Assembly: GCF_016595505.1 (NCBI RefSeq)
Contig: NZ_JAENIL010000009.1
Location: forward strand, 62,001-126,000
DNA: 64,000 nt
From: Pelagicoccus mobilis
Lineage (GTDB): Bacteria > Verrucomicrobiota > Verrucomicrobiia > Opitutales > Opitutaceae
Direction: 5' to 3'
This document shows, piece after piece, positions 27,988 to 36,086 of the stretch. Made by a program: the position numbers and the translations under genes. Each line of letters starts with the position of its first letter. The stretch's first letter is position 1. Below the pieces are notes generated by a model. It saw nothing but the letters and a program-made list of their open reading frames with translations, had not been told where the DNA came from and made no database searches.

Positions 27988-29616
27988 ATGAGACACTTAT
28001 TCGCCCCGATAATCCTATTGGCAACCGTCGTCGCCTGCACACTCTCCGCAGCAGACAAACGCCCCAACATCCTTTTCATCTTCACCGATGACCATGCCCC
28101 GCACGCCATAGGAGCTTATAGCGACTGGCTCAAGGACGTGAATCCCACCCCAGAGATCGACAAGCTTGCCGCCCAAGGCATGCTCTTCGAGAACAGCTTT
28201 TGTACCAACTCCATCTGCGGACCAAGCCGGGCCGTCATCCAGACCGGCAAGCACAGCCACAAGAATGGTTTCATGAACAACGGAAACAGTTTCGATTGGA
28301 ATCAGCAGACATTCCCGAAACTCCTCCAAAAGGCCGGCTACCAAACCGCGATCTACGGCAAGTCTCACCTCAAGGGGAAACCTCAAGGCTACGACGACTG
28401 GGCAGTTCTTCCTGGGCAAGGCCTCTACTACAACCCCGACCTCATCACGCCTAAAGGTAAGATCACTGTCGATGGATACTGCACAGACATCGTCACCGAC
28501 ATGGCGGTCAACTACCTCAAAAACAAGCGCGACGAAGACAAGCCCTTCATGCTCATGGTCCAGCACAAGGCTCCACACCGCAACTGGATGCCCGCAGCTC
28601 GCCACCTCAATCTCTACGACGACATCGAGATCCCTGAACCCGACACCCTCTTCGACAAGTGGGAGGACAATGCTCCAGCTGCCCGTCACCAAGAATTGGA
28701 GATCGATCGCCACATGCACCTAAACTACGATCTCTTCGTCGATCTCACTGCCGACTTCAAAGACCCCGAACCAACAATGAGTACCGACCGCTCTGCTTGG
28801 CACAACATGCAACGCATGTCGCCAGAACAGTTGAAAGCCTGGCGTGACGCCTACGCGCCAAAGGACGCGGCATTCCACAAAGCCAACCTGAGCGGCAAGG
28901 ACCTTGTCCGCTGGAAGTTCCAACGTTATCTCAAAAACTATCTCCGTTGCATCAAAGGTGTAGACGAAAGCGTAGGCCGCCTCGTGGATACACTTGAAGA
29001 GCTCGATCTCGACGAGAACACCATAGTGATCTACTCCTCCGACCAAGGCTTCTACCTCGGCGACCATGGCTGGTACGACAAGCGCTGGATGTACGAAGAG
29101 TCTCTCAAAATGCCTTTCATCGCTAAATGGCCCGGCGTCACAAAACCAGGCTCGGTCAGCAAAAAGATGATCCAGAATCTCGACTACGCGGAAACCTTCC
29201 TCGATGTAGCGAATACTCCGATACCGGACGACATGCAGGGTCGCTCCCTCGTCCCCCTTCTCAAAGGCAAAAAGCCACGCGACTGGCGTAAGAGCATCTA
29301 CTACCACTACTACGAGTACCCAGCGACTCACATGATTCCTCGCCACAACGGCATTCGCACCGAGCGCTACAAACTCATCAACTTCTACCAGTTCGACGAA
29401 TGGGAATTCTACGATCTCAAGAACGACCCAGAAGAGCTCAACAATCTCTACGAGAATCCGGAGTTCAAAAAGCTGATCGAGGAACATAAGGAAAAGCTCA
29501 ATGACATCATCGCTCACTACGACGATACCAGCGATCGTGCCGTAAAGCCTGAGGAGTGGCAAAAGCGAGTCCGCGCTGAAGGCCACGCACGCAAGCCACG
29601 TCCAGAGAAAAAATAG
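27988..29616 (+). CDS. Exported type I sulfatase, N-acetylglucosamine-6-sulfatase-like (542 aa)
   Basis: Signal peptide MRHLFAPIILLATVVACTLSAA. Sulfatase core: TDDHAPHA (metal DD at 34-35), CGPSR with C77, YGKSHLKG, KAPHRNW and SSDQGFYLGDHGWYDKRWMYEESLKMPFI. The last block and the IPEPDTLFDKWEDNA segment resemble the GlcNAc-6-sulfatase-like group (often S1_11), so a 6-O-sulfated hexose is a plausible but unproven target. The C terminus is short and basic (HARKPRPEKK). It opens a three-gene run (27988, 29633, 31397) with gaps of 16 and 39 bp, so it probably shares a transcript with a second sulfatase and a DUF1080 lipoprotein. Confidence 0.95.
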   Translation: MRHLFAPIILLATVVACTLSAADKRPNILFIFTDDHAPHAIGAYSDWLKDVNPTPEIDKLAAQGMLFENSFCTNSICGPSRAVIQTGKHSHKNGFMNNGNSFDWNQQTFPKLLQKAGYQTAIYGKSHLKGKPQGYDDWAVLPGQGLYYNPDLITPKGKITVDGYCTDIVTDMAVNYLKNKRDEDKPFMLMVQHKAPHRNWMPAARHLNLYDDIEIPEPDTLFDKWEDNAPAARHQELEIDRHMHLNYDLFVDLTADFKDPEPTMSTDRSAWHNMQRMSPEQLKAWRDAYAPKDAAFHKANLSGKDLVRWKFQRYLKNYLRCIKGVDESVGRLVDTLEELDLDENTIVIYSSDQGFYLGDHGWYDKRWMYEESLKMPFIAKWPGVTKPGSVSKKMIQNLDYAETFLDVANTPIPDDMQGRSLVPLLKGKKPRDWRKSIYYHYYEYPATHMIPRHNGIRTERYKLINFYQFDEWEFYDLKNDPEELNNLYENPEFKKLIEEHKEKLNDIIAHYDDTSDRAVKPEEWQKRVRAEGHARKPRPEKK

Positions 29617-29632
29617 CTTCACCGTTCAGGAA

Positions 29633-31357
29633 ATGCGCCCCATCCCCGTCCTGTTCGCTACAATCCTTTGCTTCGCCTCCTTTTCGGCGGCGGCAAAGGA
29701 GCTTAGCCACCCAAACGTCGTCCTCATCATGACGGACGACCAAGGTTACGGAGATTTTGGAGTTCTCGGAAACGAGATCATCAACACTCCGCATCTAGAC
29801 CAGCTAGCACGGGAAAGCGCATCCATGACGGACTTTTACGTTAGCCCGGTGTGCTCCCCCACACGGGCTAATCTCATGACAGGGCGCTACAACTACCGTA
29901 CCCGCGTTGTCGATACATACAAAGGTCGTTCCATGATGGATCCCGAGGAGTACACGCTCGCCGAAGCCCTCTCGGACTCCGGATACGCAACTGGCATTTT
30001 TGGCAAATGGCACCTAGGCGACAACTATCCGCTCAGGGCCACCGACCAAGGCTTCCATGAATCCTACCTTCATCTCGGCGGTGGCCTCGCTCAACCTTCA
30101 GAGCCAATCGAGAACGAACGCCGCTACACCAACCCAATTCTCTTTCACAACAACAAGAAGATCGAGACCCGCGGCTACTGCACCGACCTCTACTTCGAAG
30201 CCGCATCAGAGTTCATCGACAAGGCGATCGACGACGAACAGCCCTTCTTCGCCTACATTGCCACCAACGCTCCTCACGGCCCATTCCACGACGTTCCGGA
30301 AGCGTTGTACCAAAAATACAAGAGCATGGACCTTAGTAGCATCATGCTCGGTGACTACGAATACGAAGACAATGTCGCTCGCGTCTTCGCTATGATCGAA
30401 AACGTGGACGAAAACATCGGACGACTTGTTGATCAACTCGAACGCCGTGGAGTCACTCGAGACACGATCGTAATCTACCTCAACGACAACGGCCCAAACT
30501 CCGTTCGCTATGTCGGGCCTTTCCGCGGTCGCAAGGGCGAGATCTACGAGGGCGGAATCCGCTCTCCGCTTTGGATGAAATGGCCAGCTCGCCTAAAAGC
30601 TGGAGCGGAAAGCGACCGAGTCAGCGCCCACTACGACATCATGCCAACGATCCTTGAGGCAGCGAACGCAAAACTTCCAGCAGGCGTTCATCTCGACGGT
30701 CGCAGTCTGCTCCCCCTCCTCGAAGGCAAATCCCCCAATTGGCCAGAGCGCGACATCTTCATTCAAGCCCATCGCGGAGACGAGCCAACTCTAGAGCACA
30801 ACATGATGATGCGCAGCCAGCGTTGGAAACTCCTACGAGCCTCCGGTTTCCATAACGAAAAGCCTGACGTAGAAGTTCCTTTTGAACTCTACGACATTCT
30901 CGCCGATCCATCCGAATCGAACAACCTCTTCCAGCAGCGAAAAGACGTCGCCAATGCGATGCTCGAGCGCTACCACAACTGGTTCGAAGATGTATCCAAT
31001 ACACGCCCCGACAACTATGCGCCACCACGCATGCGCATCGGAGACCGCAATAACAAGCAACTCATCCTCACCTGGCAAAACCGACGTGTCACCCCCACCA
31101 GCTTCGAGTGGCTACTCCAAGCGGATCGCAAAGGTTCCTACGATTTAGAGATCCAATGGGTATCGCCAGTTTCGACTTCTAACCTTGAGATCACGATCGC
31201 CGAAAAGCCCCATAGCGTAAGTTTCAATCCCGAGACGGAGTCCTATCTCATCAAAGGTGTGGGGTTAGAAAAAGGAGCATTCAGTCTCCAAATGTCGTTA
31301 CCGCAAGGATACAAGAAACAAGACCTTCCCTACTACCTGATACTCAGGAAGTCATAA
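29633..31357 (+). CDS. Exported type I sulfatase with extra C-terminal beta domain (574 aa)
   Basis: Signal peptide MRPIPVLFATILCFASFSAAA. Core motifs: MTDDQGYGDFG (DD at 35-36), CSPTR with C74, GKWHLGDNYPL (second strand) and YLNDNGPNSVRYVGPFRGRKGEIYEGGIRSP, in which the ...GRKGxxYEGGxRxP segment is classic for arylsulfatase-A-like members. After the normal sulfatase C-terminal subdomain there are about 110 further residues (from about 465) predicted to be beta-rich, beginning RRVTPTSFEWLLQAD and ending YYLILRKS, absent from the other sulfatases here and possibly a carbohydrate-contact domain. It starts 16 bp after the preceding sulfatase stop. Confidence 0.95.
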   Translation: MRPIPVLFATILCFASFSAAAKELSHPNVVLIMTDDQGYGDFGVLGNEIINTPHLDQLARESASMTDFYVSPVCSPTRANLMTGRYNYRTRVVDTYKGRSMMDPEEYTLAEALSDSGYATGIFGKWHLGDNYPLRATDQGFHESYLHLGGGLAQPSEPIENERRYTNPILFHNNKKIETRGYCTDLYFEAASEFIDKAIDDEQPFFAYIATNAPHGPFHDVPEALYQKYKSMDLSSIMLGDYEYEDNVARVFAMIENVDENIGRLVDQLERRGVTRDTIVIYLNDNGPNSVRYVGPFRGRKGEIYEGGIRSPLWMKWPARLKAGAESDRVSAHYDIMPTILEAANAKLPAGVHLDGRSLLPLLEGKSPNWPERDIFIQAHRGDEPTLEHNMMMRSQRWKLLRASGFHNEKPDVEVPFELYDILADPSESNNLFQQRKDVANAMLERYHNWFEDVSNTRPDNYAPPRMRIGDRNNKQLILTWQNRRVTPTSFEWLLQADRKGSYDLEIQWVSPVSTSNLEITIAEKPHSVSFNPETESYLIKGVGLEKGAFSLQMSLPQGYKKQDLPYYLILRKS

Positions 31358-31396
31358 ATCTCTCACGAATCTTTAACTTAAGCCCCCAAACCATTT

Positions 31397-32110
31397 ATGA
31401 AGAAATTCGCCGCACTCGCCACTGCCTGTTCGCTACTCCTCGTAGGTTGCTCAGAATCAGACAACACCCTCAGCCAATCCGAAACGTCAGAAGGCTGGGA
31501 GCTTCTCTTCGACGGTGAAACATTGTCTGGTTGGACAGGCTACATGGGCGCACCGATCGAGGACGCATGGAGCGTGAAAGATGGAGTTCTCTCACTTAAA
31601 GGCGGATCGCCTAAAGGAAGCTACGTCAATATTCGAACCGAAACCGAAGCCGACGACTTTGAGCTAAAGTGGGATTGGAAAATCGAGCCGGGTTCGAACT
31701 CAGGTCTTATGTTCCACGTCAAGGAAGGCCCCAAGATGCCTTATCTCACTGGGCCAGAATATCAGATTTTGGACAATGAAGGTTTCCGTGGTGGCAAAGG
31801 CGAGCCCGTCACAAAAGTCGAATACACCGCCTCGCACTACGCCATCGAAGAAGCCTTTGAAGACATGACAAACCCGATCGGCGAGTGGAATTCCAGCCGC
31901 ATCAAGGTCGTGGGCAATCACGTGCAATTCTTCCTCAACGGTACGCTAACCGCTGACTACACCATGCACAGCGAAAAGTGGAATAAGCAGATCGCCAACG
32001 CTAAGTTCAGCAAGTGGAAGCTTTTCGCTACCACCGGCGAGGGACATATCGCTCTGCAAGACCACGGCCAAGCCGCCTACTTCAAGAACATCAAGCTCAA
32101 GCGACTTTAG
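31397..32110 (+). CDS. DUF1080 (3-keto-disaccharide hydrolase-like) lipoprotein
   Basis: The 237-residue protein starts with a lipoprotein signal ending LLLVGC, so Cys17-19 is probably lipidated. The mature part is one DUF1080 domain: LLFDGETLSGWTGY, WSVKDGVLSL, DFELKWDWKIEPGSNSGLMFHVKEG, GPEYQILDNEG, EWNSSRIKVVGNHVQFFLNG and GHIALQDHGQAAYFKNIKLKRL. The jelly-roll domain has been characterised as a 3-keto-glycoside hydrolase in some Bacteroidetes (family knowledge), which pairs logically with exported Gfo/Idh/MocA oxidoreductases that could make 3-keto sugars. It closes the sulfatase operon, followed by a long hairpin at 32119. Confidence 0.92.
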   Translation: MKKFAALATACSLLLVGCSESDNTLSQSETSEGWELLFDGETLSGWTGYMGAPIEDAWSVKDGVLSLKGGSPKGSYVNIRTETEADDFELKWDWKIEPGSNSGLMFHVKEGPKMPYLTGPEYQILDNEGFRGGKGEPVTKVEYTASHYAIEEAFEDMTNPIGEWNSSRIKVVGNHVQFFLNGTLTADYTMHSEKWNKQIANAKFSKWKLFATTGEGHIALQDHGQAAYFKNIKLKRL

Positions 32111-32118
32111 AAGTCCGA

Positions 32119-32193
32119 GGTAGGGCTCGACCGCCGGGCGAGCCGACTTGCAGGATCCATTCTTCGCGGCGTGCCCGGCGGTCACGCCCTACC
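32119..32193. repeat. Long imperfect hairpin between convergent genes
   Basis: A 21-base arm at 32119-32139 (begins GGTAGGGC, ends CGCCGGGC) pairs with 32173-32193 at 19 of 21 positions around a 33-base loop. It fills the space between the stops of the convergent genes 31397 and 32196 and may act as a two-way terminator. There is no T run. It shares GTAGGG-type arms with the repeats at 42171 and 43888. Confidence 0.7.
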
Positions 32194-32195
32194 CT

Positions 32196-33626
32196 CTAGT
32201 CCCCCCGCGAGATCTTTTTCAGTCGCTTCCTCAACTCAGTCGTTAGCTCCGGCATCGAGCTCGCCAAGTTCTTTGTCTCGCCGGGATCATTCTCAAGATC
32301 GTAGAGCTCCTCTTCCACCTCTGGCGCTTTCTTTACCGATTCAGGGTGCTTGTCGGTTATGTACTTGAAATTGCCCGACACGAGAGCTCGGCGACCCTTT
32401 ACATCACGTAAAACAAGTTCCTCTCTCTCGTAGTCGGTTTTTGGATTCAACAGCAGCGAGCCAAAGCTAGCGCCGTCGATTTTCTTTTTGTTAAGTGACT
32501 CTCCAAGGACGTCAGCAATGGTCGGAAAGATATCAATCGTCGAAACCCGACCATCAACCACGCTTTCTTCCTGAACCTTGCCCGGCCAACGTACCATCAT
32601 CGGTACGCGAAAACCGCCATTGTAAACCTGATGCTTGTCTCCTCGGTGATCCCCGTTCGGCTTGAAGCCGAGGTCTACGGCTTGGTTTTCCGGCGAATAC
32701 GGACGATTAGTCGGAATGTCGCCGCCATTGTCACTTGAAAAGATGAAGATGGTATTCTCGGCCAATCCACGCGTTTTGAGCGCATTCATCAGTTGGCCCA
32801 CCGAGTAGTCCAAATCGTGAATAAAATCACCGTAAGCTCCGATACTACTGGTGCCGCGCATTCGGTCTGAAGGCATGATCGGGTGATGCACCGCAACCGC
32901 CGCGAAATACATGAAGAACGGCTTTTCCTCGTCACGATTATCGATCCATTCGATAGCCTTCTCGGTCGTCGTCTCCATCACCTGGGGCTCGTTACGCTGC
33001 GGTGCGTCGTAACCAATGTAAGGTTTGCCGTAATAGCTTCTTCCATAGGTCGATACACGATCGCTACGGAGACCATAGATCGAGTCATTCTCCACGTAGA
33101 CCTTATGTAGATCGTCCATGTTGTTAGGCACGCCAAAGTGATAGTCGAAGCCTACCTTGTTCGGCCCCGTATGCATCGAATCCAACAAGGTGGAACCTTT
33201 TTTGTCGCCGTAACCCAAGTGCCATTTTCCGAAATGCGAAGTCTGGTAGCCACGTTCCTTCAACCAAGAGGCGATCGTCAGTTGGCCAGGTTTCAGAAGC
33301 ATCGGATCACCTGGATTCACCACTGCAGATTTCATGTAAGTACGCCACGAATACTGTGAGGTGAGCATCGCGTAACGGGTTGGAGAACAGACAGACCCCG
33401 TCGTATAAGCGTTGTCGAAACGCATCCCTTCTTCTGCGAGTTCATCCAGGTTCGGGGTTCGCACCATAGCTGGATCAGCTCCATAAGCTCCTACCGATCC
33501 GTATCCAAAATCGTCAGCGAGATATAGAACGATGTTTGGTTTTTCGTTCGCGACAGATGATTTCACGATAATGCCGAGAAGCGCTAACGCGAACAACTTA
33601 GAGAGTTTTCTAACGGGGTTGTGCAT
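32196..33626 (-). CDS. Exported type I sulfatase (476 aa)
   Basis: Signal sequence LSKLFALALLGIIVKSSVA, then LADDFGYGSVGAYG (DD at 38-39), CSPTR with C80 followed by YAMLTSQYSWRT, GKWHLGYGDK, and SSDNGGDIPTNRPYSPE. The segment HQVYNGGFRVPMMVRWPGKV closes the substrate pocket. The YAMLTSQYSWRT string groups it with arylsulfatase-A-like members whose substrates are often sulfated galactose or fucose units, but that is only a similarity impression. It is transcribed toward the DUF1080 gene and diverges from the enzyme gene at 33825; both promoters may share the dyad at 33731. Confidence 0.95.
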   Translation of the reverse strand: MHNPVRKLSKLFALALLGIIVKSSVANEKPNIVLYLADDFGYGSVGAYGADPAMVRTPNLDELAEEGMRFDNAYTTGSVCSPTRYAMLTSQYSWRTYMKSAVVNPGDPMLLKPGQLTIASWLKERGYQTSHFGKWHLGYGDKKGSTLLDSMHTGPNKVGFDYHFGVPNNMDDLHKVYVENDSIYGLRSDRVSTYGRSYYGKPYIGYDAPQRNEPQVMETTTEKAIEWIDNRDEEKPFFMYFAAVAVHHPIMPSDRMRGTSSIGAYGDFIHDLDYSVGQLMNALKTRGLAENTIFIFSSDNGGDIPTNRPYSPENQAVDLGFKPNGDHRGDKHQVYNGGFRVPMMVRWPGKVQEESVVDGRVSTIDIFPTIADVLGESLNKKKIDGASFGSLLLNPKTDYEREELVLRDVKGRRALVSGNFKYITDKHPESVKKAPEVEEELYDLENDPGETKNLASSMPELTTELRKRLKKISRGD

Positions 33627-33730
33627 AGGGGAATTTCTGATCTGAGGAGGAACATGAAGGGACTTGGTTCGCCTCTTGTTACATCCCCAAACCTCGCAGC
33701 AATTACGGCTGTTGTTTAGCCAAACGTAGG

Positions 33731-33742
33731 ATAACGCGTAAA
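33731..33742. promoter_or_regulatory. TTWACNNGTWAA-like site in a divergent promoter region
   Basis: ATAACGCGTAAA, followed by C as in the other strong sites, matches the recurrent dyad with one mismatch (position 1). It is 82 bp before the 33825 gene and 104 bp before the divergent sulfatase gene (33626). Confidence 0.45.
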
Positions 33743-33824
33743 CTTGAAGCCGTATTCAAAGACTGCCCCGTCTCTTTCACCTTAACTCTCCGAAGAAAGA
33801 TAGTTAGATTAAGATCAAACAACC

Positions 33825-35015
33825 ATGCCTTTACCCCAAGCCCCACATTCCCTACTCGCGGTCAGTGCATTTCTAGCGACCACTCTGTTTGCTTCCTTTA
33901 GCGACACCCAAGCCAAGCCCCCATCCTTCGAAGAAAACGCGGAATGGATGCGGGCCGAAATGGCAAGACTCGTGCTAAACTCCCGTGGCGAGCTTCCTGA
34001 CGGGCGGACCGTGTTCTTTGCGGATAAGACAAAGCACTACAACTTGATCTTCACGCGCGGTTTCGGGTACTTGCAGGAATGGGTAGGCGATCTGCTTACC
34101 TTTGAAGAACGAAAGGGATACCTCGAATACCTCCTCGACGGTCAACGCGAAGATGGCTGTATTCCCGATCGCGTTAACTTTAAAGGTCGCCCCATCTACA
34201 GCCCAGGCGGAGAGAACAAACCACTCGCCGACCACGCAGTCGACAACGCCTCCTTCCTCGCCAGCTCTGCTTGCCTCTACTTTCAAGACTCCGGAGACAT
34301 CGCCTTCTTCCGAGACGCTGAGCCAAAGCTCCGTCGCGGGCTCGACTTTATCCGACGTGCCGACAATGGTCTCGTTTTCAATCCCACCGACAATCCAGAG
34401 TGCGTTTACGGCTTCACTGACATTGTTCAAAAAACGGGGCACCTTCTCTTTTCGTCGGTCCTCTACTACAAGGCCTGCCGGGATATGGAGGCTGCCAGCG
34501 AACAAACTGGAGTCGGCAATCCGGCTGAGTACCGACGGCGAGCGGACCTCATCAAAGAAAACATCGGCCTCCTCTGGGACAAAAAATCAGGCGCCTTTTT
34601 CGCTGCCGATGAGCAATGCCACCAGATCGACATCTGGGGAACCGCCTTCGTCATCTACCATGGTCTTGCCACCAAGAGACAGGAACGCAAAGCGCTCAAG
34701 TTCCTAGTGTCCGAATACGACAACTACGCTCAGAACGGCCAAATCCGCCACCTCCTATCTCCAGAAACCTGGAGCGACCTCTTCGTCGACAAACCAGCTG
34801 GGGTTTACCAAAACGGAGCCTACTGGGCGACTCCTCTTAACTGGTTCATTCCTGTATTGGAAAAAGCATCACCAGAACTCGCTCAAAAGACACTTGAAGA
34901 GTGCATCACCGATTTCAAAGCCCGCGGAATAAACGAGTGGGTATACAATGAAAACGTGAAACTCCCTGGCTATCTCGTCAGTGCCTCGAGCGTGTATTCG
35001 CTCATTCGCGAATGA
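33825..35015 (+). CDS. Exported (alpha/alpha)6-barrel glycosidase-like protein
   Basis: A 396-residue protein with a signal peptide (SLLAVSAFLATTLFASFSDTQA). The pattern of paired helices and the motifs HYNLIFTRGFGYLQEWV, QREDGCIPDRV, HAVDNASFLASSACLYF, GYGFTDIVQKTG-like VYGFTDIVQKTG, SGAFFAADEQCHQIDIWGTAFVIY and VYQNGAYWATPLNWFI fit clan GH-G/L-type (alpha/alpha)6 enzymes such as trehalases and MGH1-type hydrolases. Acidic residues in positions expected for catalysis are present (DN in HAVDNA, D in IDIWG), but I cannot assign a family or substrate. The gene stands alone with a good dyad upstream and is followed by the AKR operon. Confidence 0.85.
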   Translation: MPLPQAPHSLLAVSAFLATTLFASFSDTQAKPPSFEENAEWMRAEMARLVLNSRGELPDGRTVFFADKTKHYNLIFTRGFGYLQEWVGDLLTFEERKGYLEYLLDGQREDGCIPDRVNFKGRPIYSPGGENKPLADHAVDNASFLASSACLYFQDSGDIAFFRDAEPKLRRGLDFIRRADNGLVFNPTDNPECVYGFTDIVQKTGHLLFSSVLYYKACRDMEAASEQTGVGNPAEYRRRADLIKENIGLLWDKKSGAFFAADEQCHQIDIWGTAFVIYHGLATKRQERKALKFLVSEYDNYAQNGQIRHLLSPETWSDLFVDKPAGVYQNGAYWATPLNWFIPVLEKASPELAQKTLEECITDFKARGINEWVYNENVKLPGYLVSASSVYSLIRE

Positions 35016-35061
35016 CTCCGAGTAGGAGGCCCCCTGAAAGCGAGAGGCCAAACCTCGAACA

Positions 35062-35073
35062 TTAACGGGTAAA
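35062..35073. promoter_or_regulatory. TTWACNNGTWAA site upstream of the AKR/permease operon
   Basis: TTAACGGGTAAA is an exact match to the recurrent dyad, followed by C. It is 182 bp before the ATG at 35256, in the gap after the 33825 gene. Confidence 0.5.
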
Positions 35074-35255
35074 CCGGTGGATCCTTTGAGCTAGAGGAAC
35101 CAGTTCGTTCATTCTCATATCGTGCCCTTCCCCCACCCGTGGCTTTCGCGTTGCCGACAGAATTATCACGTCTGAGCAAAACGAGCATTCGGATCTAAAC
35201 ACTTTGATTGAGGGCTTACCTTACCTCTCAAGCAACCCTGGACCGAAACAGAAAG

Positions 35256-36086
35256 ATGAAACTAAGCCGTCGTGAATTCACCCGCTCCCTAGGCTTCGGG
35301 ATCAGCAGTATGACCTGTCTCGCTCTGTCAGGTTGCGGAAAGCGAACAGGAATCTCTGAAAATGGAAACTCCGCCAGCGCCGCATTCCCGAAGATCGGTT
35401 TCGATGGATTTTTCGTTGGCCAAAGAGGCGTTGACGACGCCCAAGCTCTGATCGAAACAGCCATTGAAAATGGCTTTCACTTTTTCGACAACGCCACGAC
35501 CTACATTGAAGGAAGATCTGAGCGGCGCTATGGATTCTACCTCACCCCCAAGTACCGCGATCAGATTTTTCTCCAGTCGCGAACGAAGTCACGCACCAAG
35601 AGTGTTGCTCAAGTCGACATCGACCTGACTTTGGCTCGCCATCAAACGGACTACCTCGACTCCTACCTGATGAACAGCGTCGTCCCCTACCACAGGGATC
35701 ATCAAGTCGAAATGCCCGACGAAGATGTCTTCGAAGCCCTCATCGAGGCTAAGAAAGGAGGAAAAACAAAACGAATCGGTATCCGTACCCGAGAAGACAC
35801 TACAGCATTGCAGGCGCTCCTCAAAACCTACGAAAGCGAAGTGGATTGCGTAATGGTCCCTAACTCGCTGTCCCCCAGTGACAAGGCGATCGTACACTGC
35901 AAGAAACACGGCATCACTGTGATCGGAGCTGTCGATCGTGAAGCGCAGCCAAACTGGCTAAAATCCGGACCCGATGCCGCTTTACCCCAAGCGCACTTGG
36001 ACAGTTGGGTACTCAGTCTAAGGACTCCTCAGGAAGTCGCTTCCTTCGCCTCGAAAGCAAAGGGACTCAAAGGAGGAATATCGTGA
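35256..36086 (+). CDS. Tat-signal pseudo-aldo/keto reductase (catalytic Lys and His replaced)
   Basis: The ATG at 35256 gives 276 residues beginning with a twin-arginine signal, SRREFTRSLGFG, and a lipobox-like LALSGC; a start 48 bp upstream would bury the signal. The rest is an AKR-type TIM barrel shortened at the C terminus. Of the AKR tetrad, D78 (FFDNA) and Y83 (TTYIEG) are kept, but the Lys position is R109 (LQSRTK) and the His position is N140 (YLMNSV). It is therefore probably not an active reductase. Its stop overlaps by 4 bp the GTG start of an intact AKR (36083). The same arrangement recurs at 52282-50523. Confidence 0.88.
   Translation: MKLSRREFTRSLGFGISSMTCLALSGCGKRTGISENGNSASAAFPKIGFDGFFVGQRGVDDAQALIETAIENGFHFFDNATTYIEGRSERRYGFYLTPKYRDQIFLQSRTKSRTKSVAQVDIDLTLARHQTDYLDSYLMNSVVPYHRDHQVEMPDEDVFEALIEAKKGGKTKRIGIRTREDTTALQALLKTYESEVDCVMVPNSLSPSDKAIVHCKKHGITVIGAVDREAQPNWLKSGPDAALPQAHLDSWVLSLRTPQEVASFASKAKGLKGGIS
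36071..36076 (+). promoter_or_regulatory. Shine-Dalgarno AGGAGG deciding a GTG start
   Basis: AGGAGG at 36071-36076 lies six bases before the GTG at 36083 and inside the end of the upstream gene, so it fixes the start of the second AKR and indicates coupled translation. Confidence 0.8.

Noticed and set aside
28720-29622. 300-codon minus-strand frame opposite the sulfatase at 27988
   Set aside because: The plus-strand sulfatase has all family motifs; the antisense frame is an artefact of codon bias.
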